Origin: Campylorhamphus procurvoides
Lineage: Eukaryota > Chordata > Aves > Passeriformes > Dendrocolaptidae
DNA: 64,000 nucleotides
NCBI GenBank assembly: GCA_013396655.1
Contig: WBMV01006612.1
Location: 248,001 to 312,000 of the forward strand
Reading direction: 5' to 3'
The first letter of the stretch is position 1, and every line of letters begins with the position of its first letter. Shown here one piece after another: positions 38,339 to 49,944 of this stretch. The position numbers were made by a program, and so were the translations under genes. Under the pieces are notes generated by a model that saw only the letters and a program-made list of their open reading frames with translations, did no database searches and had not been told where the DNA came from.

Positions 38339-38386
38339 CATCTGCAGATGTGTCATGTCCCACTCCTACAGCTGCAGATGCAGCTG
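38339..38386. promoter_or_regulatory. Cluster of five E-boxes, three contiguous
   Basis: Within 48 bases there are five CANNTG words. CATCTG (38339-38344) and CAGATG (38345-38350) form a perfect 12-base palindrome. CAGCTG (38369-38374), CAGATG (38375-38380) and CAGCTG (38381-38386) touch each other with no spacer and form a near-perfect 18-base palindrome. CANNTG is the known recognition core of bHLH factors. Activity here is inference, because the tract could also be a small CAG/CTG-like duplication. Confidence 0.4.
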
Positions 38387-39456
38387 GGGAAAGGTCAGTT
38401 TTTCAATAAAGAGTGGCTAGTGTTGTGGGGAGGAGAGATGGGAAGTCAGCAGGTTTTGTGCGCTTGCAGAATGGTGACAAGGAATAGCTTGCCTACAATC
38501 AAGGTCACTATTAAGTTACAGGGTAAGAGCTCATTCTTGTGGTGATTGACCCTTAAGGTTAAGAAGACCAATAGGTCAAGAGTCTTGCAAAAAAACATGG
38601 AAAAATTATGATCTAATTCAGAGATTTCTATGCATTTTGTTTGGCTTTTGAGCTTTGCTGAGAGCCTCAAATAAGGAGCCCAGCAGCTGCTACCTTGAAA
38701 GAAAAATGAGATATAGGGGAGCCACTGAAGAGACAGGAAAAACGTGACAGAGCATTTGAATTGGACCTCAAGTTTGTGCTATATTTGAAAGAGGGCATAG
38801 GCTTCAGAGGAATCCAGAAAAAAAGATCACAGGCAACTTTATAGGTATTTTATGAGTTAAAAGTACTGAAGGTATCATCAGGATGGTTGTACATAAATCA
38901 TATAATCAATACAATTGTGAAACTCTGATAGCTCAAATGGAAACAACTTTTGAACCATGTCTTATGATGTAAAAATTACTACCAAGGAATAAAATTGTGA
39001 TTAACCCTCAGTAGACAAATGCAGTTTATTGTGTCAGATTCCAAGGGTCAAATTTCTCAATTTACGCAAGTTTAAGTCACAGGTGGTTTGTGGTAAAGTT
39101 GTTCTCAGTCTTATATATGTAGAGAAAAATGAAAATTTATCCCCGCCAAATTTTTGGGTTTTCATGTGACAGCCCATGTGGGGCATGAGAAAAAGGTACA
39201 GTCCCATGTTCTTAGGCAGGTAAGTAGCCACATGGAAATAACTGTGCATCAAAGGACAGGTCTTCAGATTGCAGCCACCCTAAAGTTACCACAGCCAAAA
39301 GGTTACACACTCTTCAGCCTCACATGCAGGGCTTGTACATGATAGCCTAATTTCTAACCCACAGAAAGCATGTGTGCTTCCAAGGCATTATTCCTTTGCC
39401 ATACAGGGTGTTCCAAAGTGTGCATTGGGAAATTGGTAAAGCAAGGCACATTTTTC
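38387..39456. other. Non-coding sequence, no gene seen
   Basis: Nothing recognisable. Confidence 0.5.
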
Positions 39457-39872
39457 ACATAGTCACAGAATATGCTGAGTTGGAAGGGAACAACAAGGAT
39501 TATTGAGTCCAACTCCTGGCCTGGCACAAGACCATCCCCAAGAGTCACACATGTGCATGAGAGTATCATCCAAATGTTTCAGACTTGGTGCTGTGATCAC
39601 TGCCTTGGGGAGCCTGTTCAGTGCCCAACTACCCTGTGGGTGAAGAACCTTTTCCTGGTATCCAATGTAAACCTCCCCTGACACAACTTCAGGCCATTCC
39701 CTCAGGTCCTGTCACTGTCCCCATAGAGCAGAGATCAGTGCCTGCCCCTCCTCTTCCCCAACAAGGAAATTGTGGGCTGCAATGGGGTCTCCCCTCAGTC
39801 TCCTCTTCTCCAGGCTGAACAGACCAAGTGACCTCAGCTGCTCCTCACATGACTTCCCCTCAAGGTCCTTTA
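39457..39872 (-). mobile_element. CR1 LINE 3' fragment, minus strand
   Basis: Read on the plus strand this is the complement of a CR1 3' end. It opens with a CATAGTCACAGAATATG terminus and GAGTTGGAAGGGAACAAC, and continues through GAGTCCAACTCCTGGCC, GGGTGAAGAACCTTTTCC, AACTTCAGGCCATTCCCTC and CTCCTCTTCTCCAGGCTGAA. These are very familiar CR1 words. The minus strand holds the remains of the ORF2 C-terminus and the 3' UTR. It is 5'-truncated near 39872 and cannot move. It reads closer to the consensus wording than the copies at 20.7 and 50 kb, so it may be younger; this is judged by eye. Confidence 0.95.
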
Positions 39873-40067
39873 TGTTTGAGTCATGTATGCACGGACATTC
39901 CTCTGAATGTAGGAAAGCTTTTTCTAGTGTAGAATCATCCTTGGCTTTTATTAATAATTCTGTTCTTCTCTGGCATGAATATGGTCATCAGCAGTGGATA
40001 GTTATCCCTATATTTGGATTTGAATGATGTCTCCTTGACACTGAAGAGGTAAGACAGAAGTTGTGGG
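39873..40067. other. Unique spacer between opposed CR1 pieces
   Basis: About 195 bases with no recognisable feature. Confidence 0.45.
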
Positions 40068-40130
40068 GTTGGAATTAAACTACCTTTAAGGTCCCTTCCA
40101 ATCCAAGTCATTTCCTGATTCTATGAAATT
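40068..40130 (+). mobile_element. Short CR1 3' terminus, plus strand
   Basis: GGGGTTGGAATTAAACTACC is followed by TTTAAGGTCCCTTCCAATCC and a GATTCTATGA terminus, the usual last 60 bases of a CR1 element. It lies about 200 bases from the minus-strand CR1 and points the opposite way. Confidence 0.82.
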
Positions 40131-42468
40131 GTACCCATTTTTCTCGGCATAGAGTGCTCCTGCACAACTGAAGGGAGGCATCATTTAGCCTTCAGTGCAT
40201 AAAAGGAGTTGGTATGCAATTTACTGGTTAGATAAAACCTTGACTTAAGTCTCACATCTTTTTTTCATATGCATACAAAAATAAAAACTCAGGAATTCAG
40301 TTTCTATTTTGTATATTCACAGCACAAGGAAAACAAAAGTGCATCTGTTGTTAGTCTTTCTCACTCATTTCTTTGCCATCTCAATCAAATTGAGACATAT
40401 CACTTATGCTTGTCCCTTGAACAATAACACTGCTCAAATACATAAATTGGGATCTCCTTCTGACAAGTTTTAATTGTGGGATGAGTCAAGCTGGCATTTA
40501 CCTAGAGAGTTCACACATACAAAGACTTTACTGTCAGACTCTGTCTCTGCTGCGTTATAAAAGCAGTAAGCTGAATTTCACAAACGTGGTGAAGAAAAGG
40601 TGTGGCATTTGCTGTGAGCCTGGAAATTCAAGCACTGTAAAAATTTCCCAGCAATGCATGTAACAAGAGCATATTAGGTTCCCTTGCAAGGAAGGGAAGA
40701 GAAGGCTTCATCCAACTGGCACATCAGGAATGATCCCTTGGGTTCTTGCATAACAGTAGGGGAGGAGAGAGGAGGTGGATGGGAATGAAGAACCCAGTAA
40801 ATTTAAAAGTTGGAAAGAGCAGAGAGCCCTACTGCTTACCAAAAAGAGAGTATGTTTGAAGTGGGTGCTTCCCTAGAAATTTCAGCAGACTTAAGGTACC
40901 AGATTATGTAAATTTGGTTCTAAAACCAGGATGATAGTTAATGTTTAACATGTTTTTAACATGTGGGTGTCTATTCTTCCATAGCCATATAATGAAAAAA
41001 GGAGTGACTGAATGAATGTGGTATCAAATATCTACTCCTGAGGATGGAGTTTGTCTCTGTTAATAGATGCTTAGACACGCTACAAAAATCTGAAAAACAA
41101 AAATATTCAAGAAATCCTGCATCTCCATTTATGCCTTTCAAGGCTGACACTTTGCTTCAACATAGATATTGAACAGCAAAACACCTGGGCAGCCCCAGAG
41201 CTGGGGGTCAAGATAAAAGTACAGAGGCAGATACCTACAGTATACCCAAAACTTGAGAGAAGGGGACAGATTAGCATGTTGGCTTTCTGGTCTCAATGAA
41301 AGACCCATGCCTCTCTGACCTTCTGGCAGCCTCAGAAGTCTTGTATGCACAATAAGGTGCTTGATCTCTTAATTATATGTAAACCTAAAATCTTTCATAT
41401 AGTGGCATAAATAACTGGAACCACTGGCAGAGAAAATTCCTCCTAAACTGTAAGGGCGATATAGAAATCACCCACTTACTGCTGACGTAGGACACAAGCA
41501 ATTGAGCTTATTCCTTCTGCTCTCATCTAACCTCCTGGTTACAAATGTACGCCAAATTAAGCACACTTAAATTGTGCTGGGTTCTTGCAAAGACAACAAA
41601 ATTTATTCTGGATTTGACTTAGTGCCATGAAATGCAATAGATTTTTGCAATGCCTTGATATTATGTAAGTGATAGACCATAAAACTCACAGAAGAAAGCA
41701 AATATCAAGCTCACTGTGCTCTACAAAATGGTCTTTAAGACACCCATTGACCCATCGACATGGTGGGTTAGGATGCAGAGCAGGAATTGTTTCTGAGTGG
41801 ATAAGAAGTACCCTTAGAACTCCTCACTGACAGAAGAAAAGATTCCTCCTGGTCATCAGAAACAGGAAGAAATCAGTAAGTAAGTTCTGAGACTGCAAAG
41901 TTATAGGAAGGAAGAGGCTTAACTTTCCAGTAGAAGTGAGAAGAACATTTACACACTTTGCTTTGAGTTTGCAGGACGTGACATGATATGCATGTTGCTT
42001 GCCACAAAACAAAGAGAAGGTGGTGCTTATTAATGGGAATTGGGCTGCTTTTGTTTCTTCCTGGCTTTTCCATGTACTCTGTTCTGTTTCAAAAACTCGG
42101 TGCAAGAATTCAAAGATCAGATGAACAGCAATGGTGCAATCATAAAATATACATTTCAGAAAACAGTAATAGCAGACATATTTTAAAAATCAGGGGAATA
42201 CTCAATAGCCTATATATTTATAATTGAAAGCTGTTCAGGAAGGAATAACTTCTTTGTTCTAATCCCAAGGCAAAAATCTTCCTGGATTTTAGAAATGAAG
42301 AAATCCATCAATCAGAAACCCAGGGATAAAACCAGCTGAAATTGCCAACAGGATATAAAAAATATTAACAAGAACCCTCTGTTGAAAATGAATATTTGTC
42401 AAATGTGGAAAGGTAACATTGGTATTACAGTCCAAAACACCTCTTTTTTTTCCTTATTATTAACTAAA

Positions 42469-42499
42469 GCCTCTTTAAGAGGCCCAGTGGCCTCTTTAA
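42469..42499. repeat. Small palindrome with direct repeat
   Basis: GCCTCTTTAAGAGGC (42469-42483) is a palindrome around a central T. Its left arm recurs as GCCTCTTTAA at 42490-42499. Confidence 0.7.
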
Positions 42500-43507
42500 A
42501 CATGGATTTCTGCACTTTAATTGTTTTGTGTGATGTCTTAACAATCCTTTAATGAAATTTTGATGGATCCATTTAAAAAAAAATTATCCCCGCAATTTGG
42601 CTGAATTTTAATCCATGAACTAAAACCAATCTGATTTTGCAGCAGAAGTATCTGAAAGTGGATACAGTGCAGTTCTTTCATTGACATCACATTAACTATT
42701 GGAGCTAATCCAGACTCACTGGAGGTTTACATGCAAACCTGACTCACTGTGGGTCTCCCATTCACATCTGATGTGCTTCCAGATCTGATGTCAATGGAAG
42801 CACTGTATACTCCATGGTGATGCTATCCAGCTTGGCCTTCCTCCAGAAACTTAATGTTTTTCTTCAGTTGCATCAGTGCCTCTGAGCAAAAAGAGAATGA
42901 CATCCGTATGTTGTAAGATTAAAGCCGAGTCAACATTTCAAGAGAAAAAAAGTATGTGCTCCTAGACCTACAGTAATATGGTGAAAGGGTGAATTTCTTG
43001 AAATAACAGTCTCAATCTCAAAGGTGCTGAGGCCATTGTGTATGTTACATTTGCTTGAAAGAGAGCAGCAGAAAGATCAGTGTACATTGCCCTGGTTTTC
43101 TTTTGGCAGCTAAATTTTGAACCATGTAATTTACTGTATATTTTTAAACCAAAGAGGATGATTTGGAAATAAATATGTCAATAAACTGCCATTTAAAGAC
43201 AGAGAAAGAGCAGTTAACTCAGAAAGCTGATGAAGAGAGCTAGTAGCCTATTGCTGCCTGTGAACCAGGCTCAAAGGTGTTTTCTGAGGAGAAGTCTGTA
43301 TTGTTGCAGTTCCATAAATGCAAACAGATCCTATCAAAGTCACTTCCATGGATAGCGAGACCAGCGTGGCATTTGAAAGTAATTTATTGAAGAATTCTTC
43401 AAACTGGAATTATTCTTCCAAAGGAATGATGTCCTCAAATATATTTTATAGAAAGTTGTGAAAGAACTGAAAGGTTAAAAAAGATGTTTGTTGTTGTTTG
43501 GGATTTT

Positions 43508-43516
43508 CCCCCCCCC
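43508..43516. repeat. C9 homopolymer
   Basis: Nine consecutive C bases in AT-rich sequence. The length is prone to sequencing error. Confidence 0.85.
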
Positions 43517-44726
43517 AAGTGAGATTGAGATAGGAAATAATTGGTCCTTTGCAGATTTCTTTATTTGCTAAAAAACAATTTCTGAAACTGCTTTCCCTCT
43601 ATCAGCAGGTAACTAAATTCTTAGATCTCTATGAGATCAAGATGACATCAGGTCTTGTTTGCTATGGAAACTCCACGGACAGGTCTAAGCACCACCTAGT
43701 TAAATAAACATGACCCTGATTTTAGCTCTTGGTCTTGGTCTCTTGACCAAAAATCTGATTGCAGTTGTTTGAACTATTAGTTTCCCTGACCCTTTATTCA
43801 TGAAACCCCCACCAAAGAGGTACTCAGAGCATTTGCAATGTATCGAACTGCTTTGTAATGCATAATATGGAGCAAAACGTGCAGCATTCTGCAAAGGTGA
43901 TCACTTTGGAAATAGATGAAGCAATTCAGGTGCCCATGTGTTTCTTCACCTCAGCTCATGGTGAAAAAAGGGTTGAGGGACTGAAGGAAATGAAGAGTGT
44001 GTTGACATTTTTGTCTTCTTCTCTGTGGTGGACAGGAGGAGAAGAACCACGGTGTGCTGAGCTGGGAAAACACTAGAAAATGGCAGCTGCCACCACTGCT
44101 ATGATGTGCCCCTGCCTTCTGGTCTGTCTGCAGGCATGTTCAAGTGCTCTTCACAGATATTTTTCATAGCTTTCTAGAGCATTTTCTTTCACTGCTGTGT
44201 AGAAAAGCCACACATGAGAGATCCTTTTTTTATTAAATCTAAACATAAAAAGAAAATTTCACAAATCTGTTGGTCTGGCTGTTTCCCAGTCATATGTCAT
44301 CTGAATTACATTACCACAATATTCCAGACACTAAATTAAAGACAGTAGGAACAAGTATAGTTGACATCTGTGCAAAATTTAAAACTAAGGAACTTCCAGT
44401 GGTTTCTTTAATCCCAGCCAAATTATGGCTTTTACCACACTCTTCCTTCTATAATGCCAATTTTTTTTTTCTTCTCTCTCTCAAATAAATTCATAAGATC
44501 ACAACCGTGCAGCTGCAAGGCACCCTGTGCTGTTCCTGTGTGGGCTGGCCATGCCAGCAGTCACACTGGGAAGAGGATGCTGGCTCATTCCTGAGGGGTT
44601 GCTGCTTTTTGGTATCATGAAGAATGTGTGTCGCCTGGAAGAGGTAATCTCTGCCTTGCCAAGAAATAGCTTTCATGCCTTGTTTTGCCCAGTATACTGA
44701 AGAATTGAATAAGAGTTAAATTTTCT

Positions 44727-44884
44727 CTATAGAAGGAGTGTCCAGCACTGGAATGTGGTATCCAGGGAGACTGTGAAGCCCCTATCCTCGGGGGGTTTAA
44801 AGACTTGCCTTGGCACAGGCTTGGCTGACCTGAGCTAGTGCTACACAGGTTTGGACTAGGTCGCCTTCAGGGTTCCTCTCCAGT
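44727..44884 (+). mobile_element. CR1 LINE 3' UTR fragment, diverged
   Basis: GGAGTGTCCAGCACTGGAAT and GTATCCAGGGAGACTGTG are followed by a GGGGGTTTAAAGACTTGCC segment, then TGACCTGAGCTAGTGCTACA, AGGTTTGGACTAGGT and CCTTCAGGGTTCCTCTCC. This is the order of a CR1 3' UTR. The terminal octamer repeat is missing or decayed, which suggests an old copy. Confidence 0.82.
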
Positions 44885-47303
44885 AAATGTTTTTGGTAGT
44901 GACTGCTCTGTCACTGGGGAAATGGGCAATGGCCATTTCCAATGGCACAGCAGTGACTGCTTCATTGTAACTATGACTTCTGACCATCCCTCCACAGTGA
45001 GCTTGGAGGGGTTTTGCATTTTATCCTCTTCTTAGGCTCAAAGATGGTAATGGCTTCTAGTAAACATGCCGAGGAGCAGCCAAAGATGTGGTTAAAGTGA
45101 ACGAGCAGCTTCTCGTTCAGGTCAACTAAGTGCCCTAATGAGGGGTGGAGGTGGAGAAAGCCACGACTCAAGGCAAAGCTTGCTGTGGTCAGACAAATTA
45201 GGAGCTAAATCACATGGACACACTCAGATGGGGGGGAAAAGAGGGAAAACAACACAGCTCTTTGGCCAAGGCTGGCACACTCCTGCCCTGAATCAGTGGT
45301 GCAGGCACCCTGTTGCTGCAGGTTCCCCTCTGCTCTTGCCCTTCAGTGCCCACCACTGTTCCCAGGACTCTACAGTGTGCCCATGACACAGGCTGGCAGA
45401 CATGGGAGTGAATCAGGATGTCTGGCAGTTCCCTGCATCCCCTTCTTTTCCTCTGTGTTTGTTCAGCTGTGAGTATATTTGGAAACTCATTGGTGGTGAG
45501 TGGGTTGCTTTGACATTGTAGAAGGAAGAGTGTGGTAAAGGCACTGTGTTTTCCACATTATCTGATTGATACCATTCTTCTTTCCTCTTAGCAGAAACAA
45601 GCCACTATGGCTTTGAGATTGCCCTAACCACATAGGCCAGGAAAAAAAAAAAGGAGTAATTTTTCATTTTGGCTTGGTATGTCCAAACATGAATAGTATT
45701 CTCTATGGAGCTGATCAGGCAAAAGTAAATAAAATGTTATATGTTGGCTCAGAAGAAACATAATTCTTCTACCTTTAATATTTCCATCAAGAACTATTTT
45801 GGTATGGAAAAGCTGTGATTTTTCATGTTCTTTTCCCAAGAAGGAGAGGCACAAAGTAACTTGAGCAAACATTGATGTTTTCTACAACAACAAATTGAAT
45901 ACTTTGCATAGAAATATATCAGAAGGCTAATAGAAATTAACTTTCCATTTTCTGCTCTAAATGTCAGTATTAGGAGGCTCTAAGGTACAGAAATTAAAGT
46001 TGGGAGCATACTTACCCGTTTTTCAAACTCAAACCCATGTTCTACTATGTGGGCTTAGAAGAGGTGTCTTACAAAGACTGCAAATTGTGCTGAGAGCAAG
46101 GAGGACCACGTCTTAATTTTGCAGAGTACCAATGGCCCTTTGATGCATCCCTCTGTGTTGGCCCACTGAGTTCAATGTCTTTATGGCTGTACAGTCTTTT
46201 AAGCAGTGCATAATGGAGGGATAGTAGGATCTTCTTGTGTTTCTGGGCAGTTCTGTTTCCTATGGGTTTGTTATGCCTCAGATGTGATAATTGCATTGGG
46301 AACTCTGCACTGGGTTGCAAGGTAGGATGATTGAATATGGTCCCTGGGACAGGGAGATGACAACCAGTCATGGAGGCCAAGTAGACCATGAGGAGGAACC
46401 TGGCACGTGATGGCTGAACTACCATCCTTGATTCTCCCCCACCTACGCAGCCCAAACATTTGTAAGTAAAAATGGGATGGGATACTGGTGTTCTGACAAC
46501 TACCACATGCATGTTGCACATTGTTTGTCAGGCAGAATGTACCCATTGATCTTCTTGATCTTAGCTTAGGAAGGAAACCATGAGACTGGATTTCCAGCAA
46601 AAGGTGGAAATTAGAGCATGTATAAAGACTCCACCACATCTATTATTTGTTTGTTGGGTGTTAGCAACTGCAAGGCAGAAATGTGAATTACAACCATCAC
46701 CTGTAACATTTTCACTTTATGATCCAGACCTCAACTCATGTATTAGCACAGGCAAAGTGTGTTTTAACAAAGTGTGTGGGAATACCCTGTAAGTATGTGC
46801 CTATTGTTCTCTCTGAGAGATCAGAGGGGTTGGAAAGATGTATAATGTTTTATTTCTATTTTCTTGCTCTTTTTCATTTACTTGCTATTCAATTATTATT
46901 TTTAAACAGCTACAAACAATGAGATTCAAATAAATAGTCCAACTGTTTTTTAACATCGACCAGATACCTGATATCTTCTTGGCAGTCTGGGATCCAGAAA
47001 TCAATGAATAAATTGCCATTATACAGTGAATAAAATAGTCATCTGAATAAGTACAGCACAGATGTGCCCTTTCACTTCACTAGCATGTACTGTAGGCAGA
47101 ATACCTTAAACATGATGCAATTTTGTGTTTAATAATACATGTTTTTTTTGTGAAATAACATATGTCTTCAGTTGTGATTGTTTGAAGGTGCTGCTATAAA
47201 TGACGGCTATTATTGTGTCTGCTGCTGCTGGCTAGTCATTCTAGAAACCTTTTTTTCCCTACTAGTAGAAGAGATCACGTTAACATAAATTAGCTCAGTA
47301 AAA

Positions 47304-47464
47304 ATATTTATTAAAACAACAGTCAACAGTCTGCTTCTCCTAGCATGCATCCTGTATGATATTAGAGTGAAAGCACATATTATCACATTACTAAAACGAA
47401 AACTACCGAAATAAAAAGATTTATAAAAGAATAACAGTAAACAATCTGCTCAATCAGGCATCCT
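47304..47464. repeat. Diverged direct duplication, about 110-base period
   Basis: A block at 47304-47354 (TTTATTAAAACAACAG, CAACAGTCTGCT, GCATCCT) recurs at about 47414-47464 (TTTATAAAAGAATAACAG, AAACAATCTGCT, GGCATCCT) in the same order and spacing, with several substitutions and small gaps. This looks like an old tandem duplication. Confidence 0.55.
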
Positions 47465-47657
47465 AACCACTTAGGTGTGTAATTATAGAAATGACACAAT
47501 GTTTATGCAAGTGTCTTCAGAATAACAATAAAGTGCAATGTGTTTTCTACCAAGGAAGGTTTACTTAAATAAATACAAGATTAGCCTGGCAGGGCTACTC
47601 ACATGACAACAGAGGAGTAAACAGGGAGAGGCATTCCCTAATGCACAGTCAAAAGGG

Positions 47658-47665
47658 TATAAAGG
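47658..47665 (+). promoter_or_regulatory. TATA-box-like word
   Basis: TATAAAGG sits between GC-leaning flanks (GGG on the left, CAAGG on the right), which is a better TATA context than the many TATAAA words of the AT-rich background. A splice-like segment lies about 100 bases downstream. There is no evidence of transcription, and a chance match is quite possible. Confidence 0.15.
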
Positions 47666-47755
47666 CAAGGCTATGGAATATGAGGTTTCCCTGGTGCCTG
47701 AAAGGTTAGTGCTCAGTCTCATTATCCTTTAACCGTGTTTCTGTTGTTTGTGCAG

Positions 47756-47837
47756 AAAGCGTGGGTGGTGTAAACAGAACTTAAAGCTGCAACACTCAAG
47801 GCTCTCCACTGTGTCAAGTGAACGAGAGGTTGAAAAG
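47756..47837 (+). other. Weak candidate exon (82 nt)
   Basis: An acceptor with a long pyrimidine tract (GTTTCTGTTGTTTGTGCAG) precedes 82 bases ending AAAAG|GTGGGT, a good donor. Only the third frame is open, giving KRGWCKQNLKLQHSR and then SSEREVEK. The nearest upstream donor-like word (GTTAGT, 47705) would leave an intron of only 51 bases, which is unusually short for vertebrates. I recognise no family. Confidence 0.14.
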
Positions 47838-48761
47838 GTGGGTGGACGCCTGTTTGCATTTAGTGCTCATGTGTGTCTTGCTTTGTCAGGGCCTCTGTTC
47901 CACTTTTTATATCTTGTTTGCTTGTGGTCCAAGAAAGAAATCTCACCTCTATGCCTTAATTCTAGATATCTCTCCTAATCACTCAACTTACAGAGCAAGT
48001 TCATCCTCTTTGCATCAAGCTCTTACTCTTTATAGCCCTCTTTCATCTCTAATCTCCCCACTGTGACAGGAAAATGTGCCCTGCAGCAGTGCCTTATGAT
48101 GTCAGAATGAGAGGCTTCTGGCCGGATGAGCAAAAGAGTATTTAAAAGGCAATCTTAAACGTACAAGTTCGGACCACATAGTCATCACTGACCTCAAAAC
48201 AAAGGGAAAAACCTCTGTAGCTTAACCTGCAGTTTGCCTTCTGCATCCTCTAAAATGCCACAGGGCAGAAAATACTGCTGATTTGAGGGGGTGGTCTCCT
48301 CATCCTGTATGAGGGTTCATGATGACAGAGCATCAGTCCCTGGAGTGTTGGGTCCTCCCTGTTTGTGACCAGCCTATTTTCTGTGGCATTTCAGCAGATC
48401 TGAAACTGGCTAACTGCTTTACTCCAATAATTAAAATAGTTTGTCATGGTCTTTGGGTCACGTTATTTCCTGACAGAACTATGGCCATAAGTGACTGTAC
48501 TCTGTAGCAGAGATGGCCTCACACCTTTACCTTGTGGTGGCCCATGGTGACCTCCTAGCAGTGCTGGTAAAACCGAATTGGGATGCCTAAAAGGTGCAAA
48601 AATATTTTGGCTATTTTTTGTTATGGGTGAAAGGGGAAGATGGGATCTAGGGTCAATAACCTGGGGTGAAATCTCTGAAGATTCAGGTTCAACCTGTATT
48701 CTGTAGTGGTGTGGTAAGACAAGAGGGCAGCAACATTTGCTGCTGTGGGGAACAGTGTTTC

Positions 48762-48787
48762 TCTTCTTAAATAGTCTTCTTAAATAG
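48762..48787. repeat. Exact 13-base tandem duplication
   Basis: TCTTCTTAAATAG occurs twice with no spacer and no mismatch. Perfect identity suggests a recent slippage event. Confidence 0.95.
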
Positions 48788-49944
48788 TACCTCCCAGGTA
48801 CTTCTCAGGCCTGTCCTATAGTGTTCTGCAGATGACAACTGTTTTGAGGTTTTCCAGGCAGGATTTTTGTTTTCCTTTTTTGAATACATTATTTGTATTA
48901 TGTTATTGTAGCAGATATGCTGGAAAATTTATGGCTCTCGCTTAAAGAATTTCCTGGCTGTGGTACAGCCTCTAACCCTAAGGAGCCTGGAAAGTAACTC
49001 TGTTTCAATGGAAAGAGATGGGAAGCTTCGTTGTAACACTGATTTTGAAAACTAGGGTTATCATCAGGTTTACCTGACATAGTCATCCTAAAATTACTCT
49101 CATTTTTTTTGGTAGCATTCCTCATGTTTCCCCAAAGTTCTTGGAAACATCAGCATTGTGTTCGCTTTCACTTATGCAAGGAATTTTTATAAGGAATCCA
49201 GACTTGAACATATATGTCAGAAATGACAAGAAATATTTTGGTTTGACATTCAAAGACACACTCTCTACCAGTGAAGGAGTACCACAGAGTATATATTACA
49301 CTTTTAGATCCTTGGCTTCAGAGTGGTGCATGTCACATCCCTTCTGTTGCTGGGACACTTGCTGTGGGGCTGTGCTTTTCTCCAAAGCGGATTTGACACA
49401 GGGCACCAATCTCCAGAGTGCCCACCAGGGTCCAAAGTCTTTCAAAGCCAGCTGTGTTTGCAGTCAGGAGCTGGAGATGAGCATTACAGCAGTCTGCATG
49501 AATGTATTAATCAAACTGGGGTGAGCCTTGCAGTGGTGTGACCCTGCAGTGCTGGTACATCCAGCCAGTGCCAGCTCACTCAGTGCTGAGGTCATCCATG
49601 AGCCTTTGAGTTCTTGACCTGCATTGAACCAAGCTGTGAGTCCTCCTGCAGTGGGAAAAGTTAAATGACTTTTGGGGCACTTAAGGAGACTGTGTAAAAA
49701 TATTGGAGGGCTGTCAGCACTTGCATGATTTAGCCTAAATCCTCTCAGCAGAGCGAATGTTCACAGTCAGAGGGGAAATCTTGCCTGTAGCTGTGTTCAA
49801 GCCAACTAACTTAGTCTGAAAGGACCAAATTAACCTTGGATAAGAGCTTTTTGTGCATGGATGGTTAGTGGATTAAAGGAAATGTCTAAGTGAAAGCCCA
49901 AGCTAAGCAAGGAGAAAGAGCAGCCCTGGCCATGCACTTGTTCA

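Larger units (their letters stand above)
40131..44726. other. AT-rich non-coding sequence, no gene seen
   Basis: No gene is supported. A palindrome and direct repeat lie at 42469-42499, and a C9 run at 43508-43516. The part 44500-44700 is richer in GC and leads into the next CR1 end, but I do not recognise it. Confidence 0.5.
44885..49944. other. Non-coding sequence with small duplications, no confirmed gene
   Basis: No gene is confirmed. Overlapping minus-strand frames of 150 and 122 codons (46069-46639) have no recognisable domain and I do not call them. Small features are a diverged duplication at 47304-47464, a TATA-like word at 47658 with a weak exon candidate at 47756-47837, and an exact 13-base tandem at 48762-48787. 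The intervals 45120-45420 and 49320-49620 are locally richer in GC and unexplained. Confidence 0.5.

Noticed and set aside
46069..46639. Overlapping minus-strand frames of 150 and 122 codons
   Set aside because: Two different frames are open over the same DNA, neither gives a known motif, and no start context or partner exon is seen.
49141..49524. 127-codon plus-strand frame
   Set aside because: No recognisable domain. The GC-richer composition alone makes longer open frames likely.
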